Shown: positions 33,340 to 41,995, counted from the first letter of the stretch. The stretch is 64,000 nucleotides of DNA from Planctomonas deserti (GCF_003067705.1 NZ_QANL01000003.1:434001-498000), one strand, 5' to 3'. Notes: generated from the sequence alone by a model not told the origin. A program made the numbers and translations.

Positions 33340-34059
33340 TCAGACCGTCGAGTCGAACGGCGGCTCGCCCGACCGGAGGTCCTCGTCCGAGTCGCGTAGG
33401 GCGTAACGCATGGTGCGCTCGGCGGCGTCCGGATCGCCGTCGCGGATGGCCTCCAGCACCGCCTGGTGGTCCGGCACCGGGTCCATCCACCGCGCCTCGG
33501 GGTGATGCTGGATGCGGTTGCGGGCCTCCAGGGCGTGCGTGATCACGACGTCCAGGCGCGTGTAGAGCTCGTTGTGGGTCGCCGTGAGAAGGCGCAGGTG
33601 GAACTCCAGGTCGGCGGCGACGAGGCGCTCGATGTCCTGCCCCGCGGCAGCGAACGCGTCGAAGGCGGATCGCAGCGCAACCAGGTCGTCGTCCGTCCGA
33701 CGCATCGCCGCCAGCCGCGCCGCCGCCGGCTCGATGGCATCGCGGAGCTCCGAGAGGTCGGCCAGGAGGCGGTCGTCGTCCCTCCTGGCCTCTCGTCGCC
33801 ACCGCATGACGTCACTGTCGAGGAGGCTCCAGGCATCACGGCTGCGCACGAAGGTGCCGCGCTTCGGACGGGAATCGACGAGGCCTTTCGCGCCGAGCAC
33901 GCGCAGCGCTTCCCGCACGACGGTCTTGCTCACGCCGAACTCCGGCTCGAGACCGTCGATGTCGATGATCGATCCCGGCGGGTAGTCGCCGCGGATGATC
34001 CGCAGACCGAGCAGGGCGACCACTTCTCCGTGAAGGCCGCGGCCCGGGTACACCGCCAT
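33340..34059 (-). CDS. FadR/GntR family transcriptional regulator
   Basis: A 239-residue regulator: GntR winged helix at residues 8-75 (LHGEVVALLGLRIIRGDYPP, FGVSKTVVREALRVL) and an all-helical FCD effector domain (residues 95-220) with the metal-binding DLEFHLRLL and ITHALEARN motifs. FCD regulators sense sugar acids or other small carboxylates, which suits a sugar-acid locus. ATG 34059 gives the normal short leader; upstream in-frame starts lie in the promoter of the divergent importer operon. Confidence 0.9.
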   Translation of the reverse strand: MAVYPGRGLHGEVVALLGLRIIRGDYPPGSIIDIDGLEPEFGVSKTVVREALRVLGAKGLVDSRPKRGTFVRSRDAWSLLDSDVMRWRREARRDDDRLLADLSELRDAIEPAAARLAAMRRTDDDLVALRSAFDAFAAAGQDIERLVAADLEFHLRLLTATHNELYTRLDVVITHALEARNRIQHHPEARWMDPVPDHQAVLEAIRDGDPDAAERTMRYALRDSDEDLRSGEPPFDSTV

Positions 34060-34106
34060 GCGTCCGACCCTAGCGCAGCGCCCGGTTAACCCGACGCGGG
34101 GTTGCT

Positions 34107-34135
34107 TTGTTTTCATTTCTTAGTATTTTATAAAG
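34107..34135 (+). promoter_or_regulatory. Promoter and candidate FadR-type operator of importer 2
   Basis: TTGTTT (34107-34112) and TATAAA (34129-34134) are spaced by 16 bases, a near-standard promoter. The AT-rich, partly palindromic CTTAGTATTTTATAAAG (34119-34135) covers the -10 box, so binding there would block transcription. It is the most AT-rich spot in the surrounding several kilobases. Confidence 0.5.
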
Positions 34136-34177
34136 AGAGCCCGCCCGAGCTCGTCTCGTCTTACGAAGGAGTAATAG

Positions 34178-35446
34178 ATGGCACATTCGACGTCGCTGCG
34201 CTCGCGCCGCGCAGCAGTAGCTCTGGCCCTCGCATCCGGTCTCGTCCTCGCCGCCTGCTCGTCTCCCGCCGGCTCCGACTCGCCCTCCGAGGGCGAGGCC
34301 GTCGAGCCCGCGACCATCACGTTCGCGGCGTCGACCTTCGGAGACCCCGGTCTCGGTCCGCGCCTGCAGGGCCTTATCGACACGTACAACTCGAGCCAGG
34401 ATGTCGTGACCATCGAGCCGGCCGCGGTGCCGTTCCCCACCTTCGGGCAGACCGTGCTCACCCAGATGGGTGGGGGCGAGGGACCCGACCTGGTGCGCTT
34501 CGACATGCCGGAGTTCACCTCGGCCGCGGACGCCGGCCTCCTCGAGCCGCTCGACGACCTGATCGATGCCGACGAGCTCGGCCTCCAGCCCGGCCCGGAC
34601 GAGTACATGACGGTGAACGACTCCCGCTACGGCGTGATCTTCGACACTTCGAACTACGTCATGTACTACAACACTGACCTCATCCCCGAGCCGCCGACCA
34701 CGTTCGACGAGTTCATGGCGACGGCGAAGGCCACCACCCAGGGCGACGTCTACGGCCTGGCCTTCCGCCAGACGCAGGCGGAGGAGAACGGGGTGTGGCA
34801 GGACATCTTCAACTACGTCTACGGCTTCGGCGGCGAGTGGTCGGACGGCGAGAAGCTCACCCTCAACAACCCCAAGAACGTCGAGGGCCTCGAGGCGTAC
34901 CAGTCGCTGTACGACGCCAACGTCATCCCCAAGGGTGCCGACGCCGCCACCTTCCGCAAGATGTTCGCGCAGGGCAAGGTCGGCATGGAACTGAACAACG
35001 GCGGCTACCTCGTCGCCACGCGCGGGACGAACCCCGACCTCAAGTTCAGCGTCGCCCCCATCCCGTTCCCCGTGCGTGCGCAGGGGGCGATCATGGCGCC
35101 GATCGTGATCAACGCGAACAGCGAGCACAAGGACGCGGCCATGGACTTCATCAACTGGGTGCTCGAGGAGGAGAACCAGGTCGCCCTGCAGGAAGCACTC
35201 GGCGCGTCCAGCGTCGCGACCAAGACCGAGCGCACCGAGGAGCAGCTGGCCGAGACGCCCTTCCTGCCCGTCTACGACGAGCTCACGAACTCCAGTGCTC
35301 CGCAGATCGTCGTGGGCTTCGGTCCGCAGACCGCCGACATCCGCAAGATCGTCGTGACCCAGGTCATCGCCGCCCTCCAGGGTCAGCAGACGATGAAGGA
35401 GGCCATGGACAAGGCTCAGGACGAGGCGGAGCAGCTTGTCGGCTGA
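34178..35446 (+). CDS. ABC sugar-binding lipoprotein 2
   Basis: A 422-residue extracellular solute-binding protein with signal peptide and lipobox LVLAAC around residue 26, followed by a serine/proline-rich linker and a family-1 sugar-binding fold (FAASTFGDPGLGPRLQ; DLVRFDMPEFTSAADAGLL; FNYVYGFGGEWSDG). AAGGAG lies before the ATG. First gene of the importer 2 operon, divergent from the FadR-type regulator. Ligand unknown; the dehydratases downstream suggest a sugar or uronic/aldonic acid. Confidence 0.92.
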   Translation: MAHSTSLRSRRAAVALALASGLVLAACSSPAGSDSPSEGEAVEPATITFAASTFGDPGLGPRLQGLIDTYNSSQDVVTIEPAAVPFPTFGQTVLTQMGGGEGPDLVRFDMPEFTSAADAGLLEPLDDLIDADELGLQPGPDEYMTVNDSRYGVIFDTSNYVMYYNTDLIPEPPTTFDEFMATAKATTQGDVYGLAFRQTQAEENGVWQDIFNYVYGFGGEWSDGEKLTLNNPKNVEGLEAYQSLYDANVIPKGADAATFRKMFAQGKVGMELNNGGYLVATRGTNPDLKFSVAPIPFPVRAQGAIMAPIVINANSEHKDAAMDFINWVLEEENQVALQEALGASSVATKTERTEEQLAETPFLPVYDELTNSSAPQIVVGFGPQTADIRKIVVTQVIAALQGQQTMKEAMDKAQDEAEQLVG

Positions 35447-36368
35447 GCAGGCCGGCGCCGGCGTCGCCCTTCGGCGACGTCGGCGCAGCCCGCTGGGGAG
35501 CAGGTGGACCCCGTACATCTTCCTGCTCCCGGCGGCCGCCTACATCTTCCTCTTCCAGGCCATCCCGCTCGTCCAGGAGATCTACCTCAGCTTCACCCGC
35601 ACGAATCTGCTGAACCCGACCCGGAGCGTCTGGGTCGGCCTGGAGAACTACGAGAAGATCTTCGCCAGCGCCGGCTTCCAGCAGACGCTCCTCACGACCC
35701 TCGGCTACGTGATCGCCTGCGTGGTCGGTGCCGTCGGCTCCGGTCTCGGAGTCGCGCTGCTGCTCAACGGCCGCTTCCCGGGTCGAGGGATCGCGCGCGC
35801 CCTGGTCACCGTGCCGTGGGCGGCGCCGGGGATCGCCACCGCCCTCATCGCGACCTGGATGCTCAACGCGCAGTACGGCATCATCACCCGGGTGCTCCGC
35901 GCCATCGGCGTCGACGTCGGTGAGAGCGGCATCCTCGACAATCCCGACCTGGCGCTGGTCGCCATCCTCGCCACGACCATCTGGCAGCTGTTCCCGTTCG
36001 TGGCCGTCGTGCTCCTGTCGGCGCTGCAGTCGGTGCCCGCGGAACTCACCGAGGCCGCGGAGATGGACGGGGCCAACCGCTGGTGGTCGTTCCGTGTGGT
36101 GACGTGGCAAGTCATCAAGCCCACGGTCGGACTCGTCGCGCTGCTGATGACGATCTGGTCCCTGCGGCGTTTCGAGCTCATCTGGCTGATGACCCGGGGC
36201 GGCCCCCTCGGCACCACCAGGACTCTCGTCATCGACCTGTACTCGCAGGCGTTCGACTCCAAGCAACTGGGCAACGCCGCCGCCATCGGCATGGTCGGCA
36301 TCGTCATCGCCCTGATCGTCGTCGTCGGCAGCAGCCTGGTCAGCCGGGCCGCAGAGAGAGGTGCCTGA
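35436..36368 (+). CDS. ABC sugar permease 3, MalF-type
   Basis: A 310-residue membrane permease (TPYIFLLPAAAYIFLFQAIP as first helix; EAAEMDGANRWWSFRVVTW loop). The start is a TTG at 35436, eleven bases inside the end of the binding-protein gene and preceded by GGAG; no ATG or GTG lies nearby in frame. Coupled translation explains the rare start. Pairs with the next gene. Confidence 0.9.
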   Translation: MSAEQAGAGVALRRRRRSPLGSRWTPYIFLLPAAAYIFLFQAIPLVQEIYLSFTRTNLLNPTRSVWVGLENYEKIFASAGFQQTLLTTLGYVIACVVGAVGSGLGVALLLNGRFPGRGIARALVTVPWAAPGIATALIATWMLNAQYGIITRVLRAIGVDVGESGILDNPDLALVAILATTIWQLFPFVAVVLLSALQSVPAELTEAAEMDGANRWWSFRVVTWQVIKPTVGLVALLMTIWSLRRFELIWLMTRGGPLGTTRTLVIDLYSQAFDSKQLGNAAAIGMVGIVIALIVVVGSSLVSRAAERGA

Positions 36369-37198
36369 TGCGTCGGGTCAGAATCGGCGTCGTCGGCCGG
36401 ATGATCGGCGTCCTGGTCGTCCTCGGGATCGCGGTGTTCCCGATCTACTGGATGTTCACGACGGCGCTGTCGAGCGACGCGGATCTGTTCGCCGCCCAGC
36501 CCCGGCTGGTGCCGGACTTCGGTCAGTTCGGCGTGTTCGTCGATGCTCTCGCCGACGGCCCCACGCTGACCTGGCTCAGGAACAGCACCATCGTCGCCGT
36601 GGGCACCACCGCACTGTCCATCGTCCTCGGCATCCCGCTCGCCTACGCGCTCTCCCGCTTCTCCTTCCGGGGGAAGGTCGCCGTCGGTCTGCTGCTCCTC
36701 ATGACGCAGATGCTGCCCGAGGCCCTCATGGTCGTGCCGCTGTTCTCCCTGTACCGCCGGTTCGAGCTGCTCGACTCGCTCGTCGGCCTCGTCCTCGCGA
36801 ACACCGCGTTCGTCCTGCCCATCGTCGCCCTCGTGCTGAAGGGCGCCATCGACGGCGTCCCGCGCGAGCTGGAGGAGGCGGCGCGGGTCGACGGGAGCCG
36901 TCCGCTGACCGTGCTGCTGCGCATCAACGTTCCGATCATCGCCCCGGCGATCGCCGCCGCCGCCGTGATCGCGTTCTTCCACGCCTGGAACGAGTACGTC
37001 TTCGCGGTGACGTTCATCTTCAACAAAGCCCTGCAGCCCGCGTCGGTGGGCCTGGCCGGCTTCGTCGGCGAACAGGGAACAGCCATCCAGACGATCATGG
37101 CGGTGGCGTTCATGTTCACGCTCCCCGCCGTCGCGTTCTACCTCTTCGCTCAGAAGTACGTCGTCTCCGGAATGACGGCCGGCGCCGTCAAGGGATAG
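36368..37198 (+). CDS. ABC sugar permease 4, MalG-type
   Basis: A 276-residue membrane permease with the loop EEAARVDGSRPLTVLLRINVP and the C-terminal VVSGMTAGAVKG. TGATG overlap with the previous gene. Second channel subunit of importer 2; again no dedicated ATPase gene is present. Confidence 0.92.
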   Translation: MRRVRIGVVGRMIGVLVVLGIAVFPIYWMFTTALSSDADLFAAQPRLVPDFGQFGVFVDALADGPTLTWLRNSTIVAVGTTALSIVLGIPLAYALSRFSFRGKVAVGLLLLMTQMLPEALMVVPLFSLYRRFELLDSLVGLVLANTAFVLPIVALVLKGAIDGVPRELEEAARVDGSRPLTVLLRINVPIIAPAIAAAAVIAFFHAWNEYVFAVTFIFNKALQPASVGLAGFVGEQGTAIQTIMAVAFMFTLPAVAFYLFAQKYVVSGMTAGAVKG

Positions 37199-37206
37199 GA
37201 ACCCCT

Positions 37207-38424
37207 ATGAGAATCACCAAGCTCGACACCGTCACGGTCGATTTCTATCGGACCAACCTCATCTTCCTCGTGGTCCGGACGGACGAGGGGATCACCGGCG
37301 TCGCGGAGGCGACGTTGGAGGGGCAGGAACTCGCCGTGCACGGGGCGGTCCGGCTGCTGGAGCAGGCGGTGGTGGGCAAGGACCCGACCCGCATCTCGCA
37401 GCTCATCTACGAGACGGCACGCAACGGGTACTGGCGCGGCGGGCCGGTCACGGGTACGGCCTTCAGCGCTCTCGAGATGGCCCTCTGGGACATCTCCGCC
37501 CGCGCTCTCGGGGTGCCCGTTCACCGCATGCTCGGCGGGGCCATCCGCGATCGCGTCCGGGCGTACGCCAACGGGTGGTTCTCGGGAGCGTCCAAGCCGG
37601 AGCACTTCGCCGAGGCCGCCGTCGCGACCGTCGCGTCCGGGTTCCGGGGGCTCAAGTGGGACCCGTTCGAGGCGTCGGACCTGCACCTCACCGATCGCGA
37701 CATCGACCGCATGCTGGAGCCCGTGGCGGCCGTGCGGGACGCGGTCGGAAGCGACGTCGAGCTGTTCATCGAGGGACACGGCCGGTTCGACGTGCCCACG
37801 GCCATCCGCGTCGCCCGGCGGCTGGAGCAGTTCAACCCCGTGTTCTTCGAGGAGCCGTGCCCGCCGGAGGGCGTGGACGCGATGATCGAGATCCGCCGGC
37901 ACTCTCCCGTCGCGATCGCGGCGGGGGAGCGGTGGTACGGCCGGCAGGGCTTCGTCTCGGCGCTCGAGCGCGGCGCCGTCGACTTCGTCCAGCCGGATGT
38001 CACGCACGCGGGCGGCCTGCTGGAACTGTCCTTCATCTCCACCCTCGCGGCCCACCACTACGTGCCCTTCGCGCCGCACAACCCGAGTGGACCCCTGAGC
38101 ACCGCGGCGACCCTCCAACTCGGTGCGACGCTGCCGAACTTCCGGTACCTCGAGATCATGGCCATCGACGTGCCCTGGCGATCGGACATCTCCGACGAGC
38201 GCCTGCAGCTGACGGCCGACGGCGACGTCATGATCCCCGAGGGCGTCGGGCTCGGCATCGAGCTGGACTTCGACGCGATCGCCGACCACCCGTACACGCC
38301 GCACCCGATGCGCATCTTCCAGGACGCCGTCGCCGACATCCGTCCCCCGGACGCCCGGTCGTACTTCAATCGTCCCCTGCCGGGCGACGACCGGCTCGAC
38401 CCAGCGGACGCACTCGCCGTGTGA
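37207..38424 (+). CDS. Enolase-superfamily sugar-acid dehydratase (mandelate racemase/galactonate dehydratase type)
   Basis: A 405-residue enzyme with the MLE/MR N-terminal lid (residues 1-115) and TIM barrel. Metal and catalytic residues can be assigned: E189 and H191 in FIEGHGRFD, E215/E216 in FFEEP, E241 in AGERW and H291 in APHNPSGP. The HGR and GERW motifs and the HNPSGP histidine place it with D-galactonate/gluconate-type dehydratases, producing a 2-keto-3-deoxy acid. Starts eight bases after the permease stop, so it belongs to the importer 2 operon, and its product fits the AraD1-type enzyme at 31925. Exact sugar acid unknown. Confidence 0.88.
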   Translation: MRITKLDTVTVDFYRTNLIFLVVRTDEGITGVAEATLEGQELAVHGAVRLLEQAVVGKDPTRISQLIYETARNGYWRGGPVTGTAFSALEMALWDISARALGVPVHRMLGGAIRDRVRAYANGWFSGASKPEHFAEAAVATVASGFRGLKWDPFEASDLHLTDRDIDRMLEPVAAVRDAVGSDVELFIEGHGRFDVPTAIRVARRLEQFNPVFFEEPCPPEGVDAMIEIRRHSPVAIAAGERWYGRQGFVSALERGAVDFVQPDVTHAGGLLELSFISTLAAHHYVPFAPHNPSGPLSTAATLQLGATLPNFRYLEIMAIDVPWRSDISDERLQLTADGDVMIPEGVGLGIELDFDAIADHPYTPHPMRIFQDAVADIRPPDARSYFNRPLPGDDRLDPADALAV

Positions 38425-38515
38425 CACCCCCGCGGCCGCGCGCGGGAGCCGCGCAGTGCGCGCGGCGGGGAGAGCTAGGCCGACGAGGCACCGACCTCGG
38501 GACGAGGGAGAAGGG

Positions 38516-38551
38516 CGGCCCAGCCTCGCCGGGGGAAGCGAGGCTGGGCCG
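38516..38551 (+). terminator. Terminator hairpin of the importer 2 operon
   Basis: CGGCCCAGCCTCGC (38516-38529) pairs perfectly over 14 bases with GCGAGGCTGGGCCG (38538-38551), loop of eight. About 90 bases past the dehydratase stop. Confidence 0.65.
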
Positions 38552-38839
38552 AGAAGAGCGCGACGCTAGGGGGACATCAAGCGCTCTATCGGGTTTCCGG
38601 AGCGGCGTGCAGATCAGGGGGTGCCGGCTCCGGTGTTGCTCGCCGGTCGGGGGTGTTCCGGCGATGACTCGACACTACAGTCCGTGTCCGCATATTGGAG
38701 GACACGGCGGGTCCCCAAAAAAGGGGACACGACGCCCGTTCCGAACGTGCCGACCGACGACGCTCTCCAGTGTTGCGCGGCTTTAGCGCTCGGGCCCGCG
38801 CTGCCCGGGGCTCAGCGCATGCCCGTGATGGGCGGAGCA

Positions 38840-38881
38840 CAGTCGCGGCGCACGGAGCGTGTGCTCCGTTCGCCGCGACTG
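38840..38881 (-). terminator. Long hairpin downstream of the Gfo/Idh gene
   Basis: CAGTCGCGGCGCACGGAGC (38840-38858) pairs with the 19 bases at 38863-38881 with a single mismatch and a GTGT loop. It starts 36 bases past the Gfo/Idh stop at 38917 and is probably its terminator; it is unusually long. Confidence 0.6.
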
Positions 38882-38916
38882 GGTCGTACTCCGAGTGGTC
38901 GGATCCCGCCGAACGA

Positions 38917-40041
38917 CTACAGCGTCCTGGCGTGGGGGTCGAAGTCGGCGGGCACGGCAGGAACCGGCGCGACCGTGCTCGCAACCTCCACGAACTGTCC
39001 GTGCTCGGCCGACTCCTGAGCGGAGAGCATGATGTCGAGCACGTGGTAGCCGAGCTCGCCCGTCGCGACGTGGGGTCGGTCCTCGGCGATGGCGCGGACC
39101 ATGTCGAGCACTCCGAGGCCGCGGCCGACGACGACGCCCTGCTGCTCGACCTCCTGCCACGGCTGCTCGAACGACATCCCGTCGGTCAGGACCCCGAGGG
39201 GCTTGACGTAGGCGGTGCGTCCCTCGAAGCGGTTCGGGTCGGGCAGCACGATGCTGCCCTCCGTGCCGTGGATCTCGACGATGCCGTGGCGCTCGAGTGC
39301 CGAGTCGAAGCTCAACAGGCTCTGAGCCTGCTGCCCGGCCGCGAACGAGGTGAGCACCTGGATGGTCGATGGCACCTGCACGGGGAAGGTGTTCCCCGTG
39401 TTCGGTCCGGCGTGGATCTGCCGTTCCTCGCGCGCCTTCATGCCGAGCGCCGCGACACTGTCGACGGGGCCGAACAGGCTGACCAGGGCGGAGAAGTAGT
39501 ACGGGCCCATGTCGAGCAGCGGGCCCGCGCCGTGCGCGAAGAGGAACGCCGGGTTGGGGTGCCAGAGGTCGGGGCCCTGCGTCTGGAACGCCGTCTGCGC
39601 GAACAGCGGCTGCCCGATGACGCCCTCGGCGATGGCGCGCTTGGCGGTCTGGAAGCCGGGCCCGAGCACGGTGTCCGGGGCGGACCCGATGCGCACGCCC
39701 GCGGCGGTGGCGTCCTGCAACAGCGCCGCGGTGCTCTCCCGGTCGAGACCGAGCGGCTTCTCCGTCCAGACGTGCTTGCCGGCGGCCACGGCCGCGGCGG
39801 ACACCTGCACGTGGACGGCGGGCACCGTGAGGTTGACGACGAGTTCCACACCGGGGTGAGCGAGCACGTCCTCCGCCGTGCCGGATGCGGGCACGCCGTA
39901 CTTGTCGGCCTGCGCGCGGGCACGGTCGGTGTCGATGTCGCCCAGGATGAGTACCTGAACGTCGGGGAACGAGGTGAGGTTCTCGAGGTAGGTGTCGCTG
40001 ATGACCCCGACGCCGATGAAGCCGACTCCGACGGCGCTCAC
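38917..40041 (-). CDS. Gfo/Idh/MocA family sugar oxidoreductase
   Basis: A 374-residue NAD(P)-dependent dehydrogenase. Rossmann motif GFIGVGVIS at residues 7-15 and the family signature WTEKPLGLDRE (K at about 94) are present, with a C-terminal alpha/beta dimerisation domain. Members oxidise sugars or inositols. The GTG start overlaps the preceding stop (GTGA), so it is coupled to the isomerase gene. It could provide the oxidation step that feeds the sugar-acid dehydratase on the opposite strand. Confidence 0.9.
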   Translation of the reverse strand: MSAVGVGFIGVGVISDTYLENLTSFPDVQVLILGDIDTDRARAQADKYGVPASGTAEDVLAHPGVELVVNLTVPAVHVQVSAAAVAAGKHVWTEKPLGLDRESTAALLQDATAAGVRIGSAPDTVLGPGFQTAKRAIAEGVIGQPLFAQTAFQTQGPDLWHPNPAFLFAHGAGPLLDMGPYYFSALVSLFGPVDSVAALGMKAREERQIHAGPNTGNTFPVQVPSTIQVLTSFAAGQQAQSLLSFDSALERHGIVEIHGTEGSIVLPDPNRFEGRTAYVKPLGVLTDGMSFEQPWQEVEQQGVVVGRGLGVLDMVRAIAEDRPHVATGELGYHVLDIMLSAQESAEHGQFVEVASTVAPVPAVPADFDPHARTL

Positions 40042-40862
40042 TTGACGTATCCGCCGTCGCGCAGGAAGGCCAGGCTCGCGGCGACGTCGTCGAAGACGTC
40101 GCCGGGCGCGCGGTCGTACTCGATCACGGCGTACTGCAGCGACGACGCGGCGCGCAGGGCGGCGTCGAGGGGCACCTCGCCGGTGCCCGCGTGCCGCTGG
40201 TCCAGGCTGTCCGACCCGAATGCGGGGGCGCCGGGGGCCCAGGGGTTGCTCGCGGGCACGACGCCGTCCTTCACGTGCACCGCGACGAGGCGGGAGCCGA
40301 GCTTCTGCACGAGGGCGGGCACGTCCTGACCGCCGGCCATCGCCCAGAAGAGGTCGAGCTCGAGGGCCACGCGCTCATCCGTGAGCGAGACGAAGCGCTC
40401 GTACGCGCTGACGCCGTCGAAGTCCGCGATGAACTCCTGCGCGTGGTTGTGATAGCCGACCGTGAGACCGAACCCGGCAGCGACCTCGGCGGCAGAGTTG
40501 AGCCGCTCCGCGATGTCGGCCACGCCGTCCTCGGTCAGCCACCGCTGCGGGTCGACGAAGGGGTCAATCACCGTGCGCATGCCGGCCGTCGCCGCCGCCT
40601 CGAACACGACCTCGGGTGCGGGCGTCGGGATCGACCCGTCCGGCGTCCACAGCTCGTCCGACAGCAGAGGAGCGTGACCGGTGGGGGAGGATAGACCGCT
40701 CGCGTCGAGCGCGGCACGCAGTTCGGGCGCGCGCCGGACGAAATCGAACGCCTCGACGTTGGAGAGCCCCGCGGCCGCCAACCTGTCGAGCGAGCCCTGC
40801 ATGTCGGCGGAGAACTCCTTCGCCAGCGAATAGAGCTGAACGGATGCTTCGGGCAGGGCCAC
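40038..40862 (-). CDS. Sugar phosphate isomerase/epimerase-like TIM-barrel protein
   Basis: A 274-residue AP-endonuclease-2-like TIM barrel (xylose isomerase-like). Metal-site motifs are visible: TVGYHNHAQEF, LELDLFWAMAGG, VAVHVKDG, and VIEYDRAPGD near the C-terminus. Proteins of this type next to Gfo/Idh dehydrogenases interconvert keto sugars or inosose intermediates. The GTG at 40862 follows AAGAAGG; residues read upstream of it are not protein-like. First gene of a two-gene operon divergent from a TetR regulator. Confidence 0.88.
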   Translation of the reverse strand: MALPEASVQLYSLAKEFSADMQGSLDRLAAAGLSNVEAFDFVRRAPELRAALDASGLSSPTGHAPLLSDELWTPDGSIPTPAPEVVFEAAATAGMRTVIDPFVDPQRWLTEDGVADIAERLNSAAEVAAGFGLTVGYHNHAQEFIADFDGVSAYERFVSLTDERVALELDLFWAMAGGQDVPALVQKLGSRLVAVHVKDGVVPASNPWAPGAPAFGSDSLDQRHAGTGEVPLDAALRAASSLQYAVIEYDRAPGDVFDDVAASLAFLRDGGYVK

Positions 40863-40894
40863 GGTGCCTTCTTTCGTACGTCGTCGTTGTCGAA

Positions 40895-40929
40895 AGCGTC
40901 TCCGTCCGAGGAGGCGCTGAGGAGACGCT
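40895..40929. promoter_or_regulatory. Candidate TetR operator
   Basis: AGCGTCTCC (40895-40903) and GGAGACGCT (40921-40929) are perfect nine-base inverted repeats 17 bases apart, in the 115-base gap between the isomerase operon and the TetR gene. Position and symmetry fit a site that controls both. Confidence 0.5.
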
Positions 40930-40977
40930 AACAGAAGAAAGCTCCGCGTGGAGGTATTTGTGCAGTAGGTTCTCGGC

Positions 40978-41592
40978 ATGACCCATGACGACGCCAATCC
41001 GGTCATCGGGCGAGCCGGGTCCTACGCGAAAGGCGTGGCGAGGAGGCAGGAGATCCTCGACCGCGCGATCGAGGTGTTCGCCCAGCGCGGCGGGTACGGC
41101 ACATCCCTGCGCAGCATCGCCCAGGCCATCGGCGTCTCCCACGCGGCGCTGCTGCACTACTTCGACTCGCGGGAGCAGCTGCTGCTCGCCGTGTACGAGC
41201 ACGCCGAGCTCATCCGCAACTCGGACCAGGCGGCACCTCAGCCGAAGAGCGCGGTCGACGTCATGACGCTGGCGGCGACGGCCAACGTGCGCGTTCCCGG
41301 GCTCGTCGTGCTGTACACGACCCTTGTCGCGGCGGCCCTCGAGGCGGGCAACGCCACCAGCCGGGCGTACTTCACCGAGCGCTTCGACCGGGTGCGTCGC
41401 GGACTCGCGGACCGGCTGCGGGCCGAGCAGGCGCGTGGCGTGATCCGCCAGGACGTCGATCCCGAGCAGATCGCCGCCCTCATCGTCGCGGCGTCCGACG
41501 GCCTGCAGATCCAGTGGTTGCTCGAGCCCTCCGTGAATCTGCAGCAGATCCTCGGCGCGCTCGAGACCCTGCTCCGTCCGCCGGTGGACTAG
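40978..41592 (+). CDS. TetR family transcriptional regulator
   Basis: A 204-residue regulator with RQEILDRAIEVFAQRGGYGT and SLRSIAQAIGVSHAALLHYF as the DNA-binding part (residues 20-65) and a helical ligand-binding domain. Divergent from the isomerase/Gfo-Idh operon, which it probably represses. The C-terminal part shows a resemblance to the TetR protein at 58260 (both have a segment like DGLQIQWLL followed by a short helix), suggesting they are paralogues. Confidence 0.9.
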   Translation: MTHDDANPVIGRAGSYAKGVARRQEILDRAIEVFAQRGGYGTSLRSIAQAIGVSHAALLHYFDSREQLLLAVYEHAELIRNSDQAAPQPKSAVDVMTLAATANVRVPGLVVLYTTLVAAALEAGNATSRAYFTERFDRVRRGLADRLRAEQARGVIRQDVDPEQIAALIVAASDGLQIQWLLEPSVNLQQILGALETLLRPPVD

Positions 41593-41716
41593 CGCGCGGC
41601 CACGGCTACGCGATTTCTTCAACTGCCTGTAACACGCCTGTTTCACGCCCGGAACGTCCGCTCTGCAGACTCGGAACGACTGCACGGGAGCAATGGGCAT
41701 AAGCGGGTGAGGGAAC

Positions 41717-41995
41717 GTGATCCTGCAGAGGACGCACGCGAACCGATGGGTGGCGCGGAGGTCGCGGCGGCAGCCGGCGAAAGGGGTGATCACGCGCATC
41801 GGCTCCGCGGGGCAGGCGGTCTACAAGACCTACGCCCTGACCGACGATGCGTCCGAGCGGCTCATCCTGAGGGACGCGACCTCCCTCGAGGTCGCCTTTG
41901 CACTGCTTCTCGCCCACCACAGTCGGGCGCAGCCCGCCCCCGCCGTTAACGACCCCGTCCACGACGCCGTCGCGGTGGACGCGAGCGCGAGTTGA
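41717..41995 (+). CDS. Small protein of unknown function
   Basis: A 92-residue protein, no family recognised. It has a basic N-terminal half (RTHANRWVARRSRRQPAKGV), then a segment KTYALTDDASERLILRDATS and a hydrophobic helix LEVAFALLLAHH. GAGGGAAC lies just before the GTG start at 41717. Codon use has the strong third-position GC of its neighbours. It precedes other small stress-type genes. A different reading frame across the same bases is less protein-like. Confidence 0.55.
   Translation: MILQRTHANRWVARRSRRQPAKGVITRIGSAGQAVYKTYALTDDASERLILRDATSLEVAFALLLAHHSRAQPAPAVNDPVHDAVAVDASAS

Larger units (their letters stand above)
38425..38916. other. 492-base gap between convergent catabolic genes
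   Basis: No gene supported. Besides the two terminator hairpins listed separately it holds a cluster of GTGTCC/GGACAC sequences: GTGTCC at 38684, GGACAC at 38700, and GTCCCC AAAAAA GGGGAC at 38711-38728. The short open frames across it have no ribosome binding site. Confidence 0.5.

Noticed and set aside
41707-41949. Alternative frame for the small gene at 41717
   Set aside because: The start at 41717 has a good ribosome binding site and the competing frame has no better support and a less protein-like composition.
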